Shown: piece by piece, positions 59,901-64,000 of the stretch
Layout of the letters: the number at the start of each line of letters is the position of its first letter
Numbering within the stretch: the first letter of the stretch is position 1
Origin: Acanthaster planci
Lineage: Eukaryota; Echinodermata; Asteroidea; Valvatida; Acanthasteridae
Reading direction: 5' to 3'
NCBI RefSeq assembly: GCF_001949145.1
Contig: NW_019091582.1
Coordinates: 207,985 to 271,984, forward strand
DNA: 64,000 nucleotides
Made by a program: the position numbers and the translations under genes
The notes under the pieces: generated by a model
Database searches by the model: none
The model's input: the letters and a program-made list of their open reading frames with translations, nothing else
What the model was told of the DNA's origin: nothing

Positions 59901-62900
59901 GACGGACTACAAGTACATCATCATCATGCATAACCTTGCAATGAAGACGCATCATCTGGGCATCTGGCCAGTAGCACTGCCCTATCTACATCATGCATAT
60001 TCATAAGGCATCCATACCTGTATTGGCATGTAGACAGTTTCCTAGCCACGCTAGCAGCCTGTTTTTGTTCGCCGCGGAAGACTTGAAGATTCCTTTGAAT
60101 ATCTCATACATCCTCTCATTCAGGAGGGATATAGGCTGAGAGGTTAACATAAGAGGTTAACATAAGAGGTCAACATAAGAGGTCAACATAAGAGGTCAAC
60201 ATAAGAGGTCAACATAAGAGGTCAACATAAGAGGTCAACATTAAGAGGTCAACATAAGAGGTTAACATAAGAGGTTAACATACATGTAAGAGGTTAACAT
60301 AAATGAAATTTCAGTCTAGAGTATTACCACATACGGGCAAAAAGACCTCTCCCTACTGATACAGCAATTTTTGTCCAAATTGAATTCCGAATATCTCAAT
60401 TTGGCAACTATGAATTTAAAATCCAATCGGCACAAACATGTTTTAGAACTTCTAGTTTATGTCTATAGTCAGGTTTTTGCACAGCCAATCAAGACATGAC
60501 TGTTTCATATGACACTGTCAAGGCATAAGGCAACATTTGAACAACATTTGATGAGGTTACTGCTTTATATGACATTGCCATGGCACAATAGCTAATACTG
60601 CAACATGACTGTTTCATATGACACTATCACTTGATGCAATGTTTGAACATTTGATGAGGTTAATAGTGCTTTATATGACATTCCCATGGCACACTAGCTA
60701 ATACTGCAACATGGCTGTTTCATATGACGCTGTCAAGGTATAATGCAATGTTTGAACACCATTTGATGAGGTTACTGCTTTACATGACATTGCCATGGCA
60801 CAATAGCTAATACTGCGACATGACTGTTTCATATGACGCTGTCAAGGTATAATGCAATGTTTGAACAACATTTGATGAGGTTACTGCTTTATACGACATT
60901 GCCATGGCACACTAACTAATACTTCAACATGACTGTTTCATATGACATTGTCAACACACAACTTATTACTGCAACGTTTGGACAACATCTGATGAGGTTA
61001 CTGCTTCATATGACATTGTCAAGGCACACTAGCTAATACTTCAACACTTGAACAATGTTTGATGAAATACCACTTACATGTATGTCAATAACTTGATATC
61101 ATAATTCACAAATATGCAATTTTCAGCATTTCTCTCAAGATTATCCAATATGAACTGTAATTAATTACTACATGTATATTCCACTGTCCGAAGTGACTCA
61201 TGAAAGGAAATGGGCAAGCACTCAACATCAATTCCCTGTTTCTAAGAGTTCCTTGTTTAATGTCCAGTTTGTCCTATATTGGATAGTGACTTACATGTAT
61301 TCTGAGTTCTAGAGATGTTATGTACATGTACCGGTATATTGTATCAAGATTTGTCTTTTAATGGTTTGGCTGTATTAATTTAGTTTTTAGAAATGCCAAG
61401 GGAAAACGACTTCCAGTAATTTTTAGTCTGGCTAATAAGCGTTAATTTGAATTCAACGTACATGTTTATTTGTAACATATTGCAAACACCACATCTGCCA
61501 AAGTGTAACACACTGGAAACCCGTTTGCATCTCATGTAGACACCCATCTGCCATGACTGGATTCTAGATGCTCTGTGGTGCAATCAGAGGCATATCCTGG
61601 CCACTTCCTCCTGACTCTTTGAATTAAATTTGCTCGTGTTGGCAACTTCAAATGAATGCAACATTTTTTAAGAAGGGGGTTTGGTCAACAAAAGTCAAAT
61701 TTTTTTAGGAGCCATATTTTCCAATGAGTTATTTTCTGAGAAACAAAATTCCCTAATATGTTGTAGGAACATTGTAATATTTACAAATAGGTCATTTGGG
61801 AGACATTTTGTGGTACATTTTTCAGGATTAGGGAGACATTGGCTTCTAGGGAGACATTTCAGTGCATAAAATTTTAGCAGAGCAGCTCGCCCTGCTAAAT
61901 CCCTCATGAGGAAGACTGGCTGTGTTGATAATATACGTGCAGCACAAAATATTTGAAACCTGGTGACCAAATTGTAAAGGTAGCTACAAGTGGGAGACAG
62001 GCAACACTTCATGGGCAACCAGACTACTTCCACAGGTTGGAAGACACTGACAGACCCCCCCCCAGGTACCCACCTGCCACAAGAATTCCTGGGTTGCATT
62101 GTGCTCCCGCTGGGTTCCCCTGGAGGGCGTGGTGAAGAACTCGGCCACCCGCTGATGTTTGGGGATACAGGACAGAGACAGTGGCACCCCTAGCACTGTC
62201 TCCTCGTAACTCTTGGCCTTTTTGGGGTCCTTAGGCGAGACATGATCCATCAGAATCTACAATACCAAAAAAAAAATGGATTTTCAATTTGAACTTGGGA
62301 TTTAGACATTTATCTTTAGGCTAACAGGATGCAACCACAAATTCTAACAGAAAAAAAGGAATATTTTAAACTCTACAATTATTTGAATATTCAATAGAAC
62401 ATCAGGTATTAAGCATTTTTTAAATTGAGTATCCAAAAGTAACATGTATACATAAATTTATCAAAATTTATCAATTTTCCTTTCAACAAAACTGCATTTT
62501 AAAAGCTTATTTAAAGGTGCTTGATTAGGGAAACTTGACAGCAGCTGAATAACAAGCCCTACAATCTGGACCAAGAGAGGGCGCCATTTTCCAAGCAACA
62601 ACGGCTCTCTTGGTAGTAACTGCACATTGCTTGGTTCACGAATGACTAGGAAACACAAGTGATGCAGTCGTATCACTACCAACAACATGAACACTCCCAC
62701 ATAGCACTTTTCAGCCAATGAGAGGGTGCTTGTGCTCAGAGCAGACAAGGTCAACAAACTGCTTTTGCTCTAATTTAATACAATCCATCCTATTGTTATG
62801 TCAGGTTTTTTTATCCAAAATCTTTTCCACGCATAAATGAAAAAGACATCTTGACAATCTCACCTTTGCTAAACTTGGGCGTCGTGTGAAGAGCTCCAGG

Positions 62901-63066
62901 ACAGCACAGAAAACCATGTTCCTGGCATCGGAAAACGATGGGATTCCCCTCATCTCTTTGTACAGGTGGTCTAGCAACGGACCAAAGGCGTCGGCCAGCT
63001 GCAGGTCCTCGTCCAGCAAGATGGCGTCGGCCACTTCAAGCAAGAAGCTGAAAGCGTGGTCAATCT
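47060..63066 (-). CDS. UBE4A: UBE4A, ubiquitin conjugation factor E4 A (5' end beyond window)
   Basis: Thirteen exons in 5'-3' order: 63066-62864, 62256-62074, 60135-60018, 59609-59388, 56415-56128, 55768-55339, 54060-53868, 52803-52690, 50663-50489, 49832-49756, 49230-48979, 47978-47821, 47174-47060. Joined they give 2528 nt: two bases completing a codon, 841 codons and TGA. All phases agree. Diagnostic stretches are SWLGNC-like [88 protein letters not shown] and a C-terminal U-box. VLPSS-type U-box residues and [10 protein letters not shown] fit UBE4A rather than UBE4B. The product extends polyubiquitin chains with E1, E2 and E3 (UFD2/E4 family). Human UBE4A is about 1066 residues, so roughly 220 N-terminal residues lie past 64000. 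The introns are full of transposons and tandem repeats, but the exons are intact. It is convergent with the FReD cluster. Confidence 0.95.
52845..52970. mobile_element. Small MITE-like inverted repeat in a UBE4A intron
   Basis: CTTAGCCGTGTCCGAA...CTAGGTCT on the left pairs with AGACCTAGCTCTAG... and ATTCGGATGCAGCCTTAG on the right. About 126 bp with imperfect arms, just upstream (minus sense) of exon 52803-52690. Confidence 0.5.
53121..53461. repeat. Fold-back element copy 3 in a UBE4A intron
   Basis: The best-preserved copy: AATAAGCCATTTGCGAGTT at the left pairs with AACTTGCAAGTGGCCTATT at the right. The arms are about 140 bp and the centre TACATAAGAGACGCCTTGCA is shared with 1084-1465. Confidence 0.75.
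56561..57408. mobile_element. hAT-superfamily transposon, non-autonomous, with 8-bp target duplication
   Basis: The element spans 56569-57400 (832 bp). Terminal repeats are CAGACTTGTAT at the left and the reverse complement of ATACAAGCCTG at the right. Perfect 8-bp duplications TCATTTAT occupy 56561-56568 and 57401-57408. Both ends carry arrays of GACTCG/GACTTG subterminal repeats (56575-56700 and 57265-57395), a known arrangement for hAT transposase binding. The interior keeps a BED zinc-finger-like frame but no catalytic domain. It sits in the UBE4A intron between exons 59609-59388 and 56415-56128. Confidence 0.88.
57043..57258 (+). pseudogene. BED-type zinc finger remnant of a hAT transposase
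   Basis: A 71-codon frame contains [37 protein letters not shown]. The TTSNxxRHLxxxH tail and second Cys fit a BED finger, but the first Cys of the CxxC pair is Phe, and the frame ends before any transposase core. It is likely a truncated, inactive N-terminus of the transposase carried by the surrounding hAT element. Confidence 0.65.
57646..57925 (+). repeat. Dispersed repeat, copy 2 of the 7886-8150 family
   Basis: In the same UBE4A intron as the hAT element. Same orientation and order of conserved blocks as the first copy, with several indels. Confidence 0.5.
58680..59165. repeat. Minisatellite of CACAAGACC-type units in a UBE4A intron
   Basis: Units CATCACAAGACC, CACAAACTACCACAAGACC and CCATTACAAAACC alternate in a higher-order pattern of about 40-60 bp over some 485 bp. 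A minus-strand frame through part of it reads as repeated [11 protein letters not shown] and is an artefact. Confidence 0.9.
60139..60301. repeat. 13-bp tandem array abutting a UBE4A splice acceptor
   Basis: About twelve copies of AGAGGTCAACATA (or GGTTAACATA) begin four bases from exon 60135-60018. On the transcribed strand each unit reads TTGACCTCTTATG or TTAACCTCTTATG, and the last merges into the acceptor CCTCTCAG. Confidence 0.9.
60494..61040. repeat. Tandem repeat, unit about 108 bp, in a UBE4A intron
   Basis: CATGACTGTTTCATATGACA, TTTGATGAGGTTA and CATGGCACAATAGCTAATAC recur five times with substitutions and small indels. The last copy is degraded. No coding content. Confidence 0.9.
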
Positions 63067-64000
63067 CTGAAGAGTTGAAATACAAGAGCAGAGAGTGACG
63101 TACCGGTACAAAAGTTGAGAAAGGAGGCTGCTTAACGTTTTCAAGAAGGCTCTGCCAGTTTGATTGACCTTACATGGGGCCTGTTTGTTTCACGTGGATC
63201 CAGATTGCTATCAGCGATCCCATACTGGTTCGCTGAAACCAGAACCTGTCCAATGGAAAACACAGCCCAGCTTTCAGATCACTGATCATGACCCAGATCC
63301 GTGTGAAACAAACAGGCTCCTATGTAAGTACTGGTCGAATGTGCAATGTATAAAAATTGTAATGATGTGGGCCCTTTCATGCCCTGTTATCGGAGATTTT
63401 ATATTTTGGGACCCCCCCAAATTTTTGACATTTCAATCTTGCAAAACTGGCAAGTCCCCCCAAAACACAAAGGCAACACTCTCTTTAATTGCGCTGACCT
63501 AATTGTTGGAAGTGCCCCACGAATCGGCGAAAGAAAGACAGACAGGTTCTTGCACGTGTTCTGCATGTACGCAAAGACCGTGTGTTCCGGAATAAATTCG
63601 TTGCATGTCAAATACGCATAAACTTACGCGCCTACGTGGTGAGTTGGTGCCAAAAGGACGGTCAATTTCATTTTAAACACGCCCTCTTTTGTTCCGCTCG
63701 GAGCGGATACTAACTTTATTATCTGTCTTATTGTTTTCTACCCTTCTCTGTTATCACTCTGCCAGAATTCTATGGTATCGGTAACTTCTAACTCTATGTA
63801 CTTAAACTTTTCAGGAGGCATGAAGCACCATGTCGAGTTAAATTGAGGCTGGTAAGGGCGGAGCCGGTGCCAAATTTTGAGAAAGGTGGACCAAAAATTT
63901 TGAAAGAAAAAAAACTGGACACTTTATTGGTTTGACCTTTCATGGAGTTTCCGAGTGGTGAGGCCATACATGTACATCGTTATTGGGGCTTTTGATACGC
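63067..64000. other. UBE4A intron sequence at the right edge
   Basis: The acceptor of the exon ending at 63066 (CTCTTCAG) is clear. No upstream UBE4A exon could be recognised before the window ends. It contains the inverted-repeat element at 63169-63328 and otherwise featureless AT-rich DNA. Confidence 0.55.
63169..63328. mobile_element. MITE-like inverted repeat, about 160 bp
   Basis: CTTACAT, then GGGGCCTGTTTGTTTCACG and GGATC, is mirrored by GATCCGTGTGAAACAAACAGG then CTCC.ATGTAAG. The arms are about 40 bp and the interior is non-coding. Confidence 0.6.

Noticed and set aside
60139-61040. Repeat arrays that look CRISPR-like at a glance
   Set aside because: Tandem head-to-tail units without unique spacers, inside an intron of UBE4A.
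61695-62099. 134-codon minus-strand frame overlapping a UBE4A exon
   Set aside because: It is in the wrong frame relative to exon 62256-62074 and extends into a repeat with GGGAGACATT words. No recognisable protein.

Overview
The window reads as metazoan nuclear DNA. Genes are split by GT-AG introns, intergenic and intronic space is full of small inverted-repeat transposons and minisatellites, polyadenylation signals are present, and there are two assembly gaps (23005-23734 and 45523-45802). The gene content is a tandem cluster of secreted fibrinogen-related lectin-like genes plus a UBE4A orthologue that resembles the vertebrate protein along its whole visible length. Together these suggest a marine invertebrate, most likely an invertebrate deuterostome (hemichordate, amphioxus or echinoderm type). 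I cannot fix the species from sequence alone.

Layout. Four plus-strand genes for secreted fibrinogen C-terminal domain (FReD) proteins lie at 2350-4712, 11742-16166, 19962-25977 and 31747-37981. All four have four coding exons with the same intron phases (1-0-1): exon 1 is a signal peptide plus an interchangeable N-terminal module, exon 2 is a Pro/Thr linker plus the start of the FReD, and exons 3 and 4 complete the FReD. Genes 1, 3 and 4 carry a Cys-rich stub and coiled coil in exon 1. Gene 2 carries a PAN/Apple-type domain instead. Genes 3 and 4 sit in a roughly 7-kb tandem segmental duplication (about 19.74-27.05 kb and 31.01-38.35 kb), recognisable in promoter, introns and 3' flank. A decayed, inverted FReD exon 2 lies at 40667-40774.

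From 47060 to 63066 the minus strand holds 13 exons of UBE4A, the E4/E3 ubiquitin ligase with a C-terminal U-box. The exons join in frame (2528 nt, 841 codons plus stop). The first roughly 220 residues, judged from the human length, lie beyond the right edge. The FReD cluster and UBE4A are convergent, separated by about 9 kb of repeat-rich DNA in which I find no convincing gene.

Mobile and repeated DNA explains much of the rest. There is an 832-bp hAT element with perfect 8-bp target duplications inside a UBE4A intron, at least seven inverted-repeat (MITE-like) elements or families, a 24-bp minisatellite spanning an assembly gap in gene 3, a 26-bp minisatellite inside an LTR-like segment in gene 4, and three tandem arrays in UBE4A introns. 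One of these arrays abuts a splice acceptor and repeats acceptor-like sequence.

Functionally, the FReD genes look like a small diversifying family of secreted recognition proteins (ficolin/tachylectin/FREP type). UBE4A is an unrelated housekeeping neighbour. I read the exons by eye from splice consensus, phase and family similarity; no transcript or database evidence was available.
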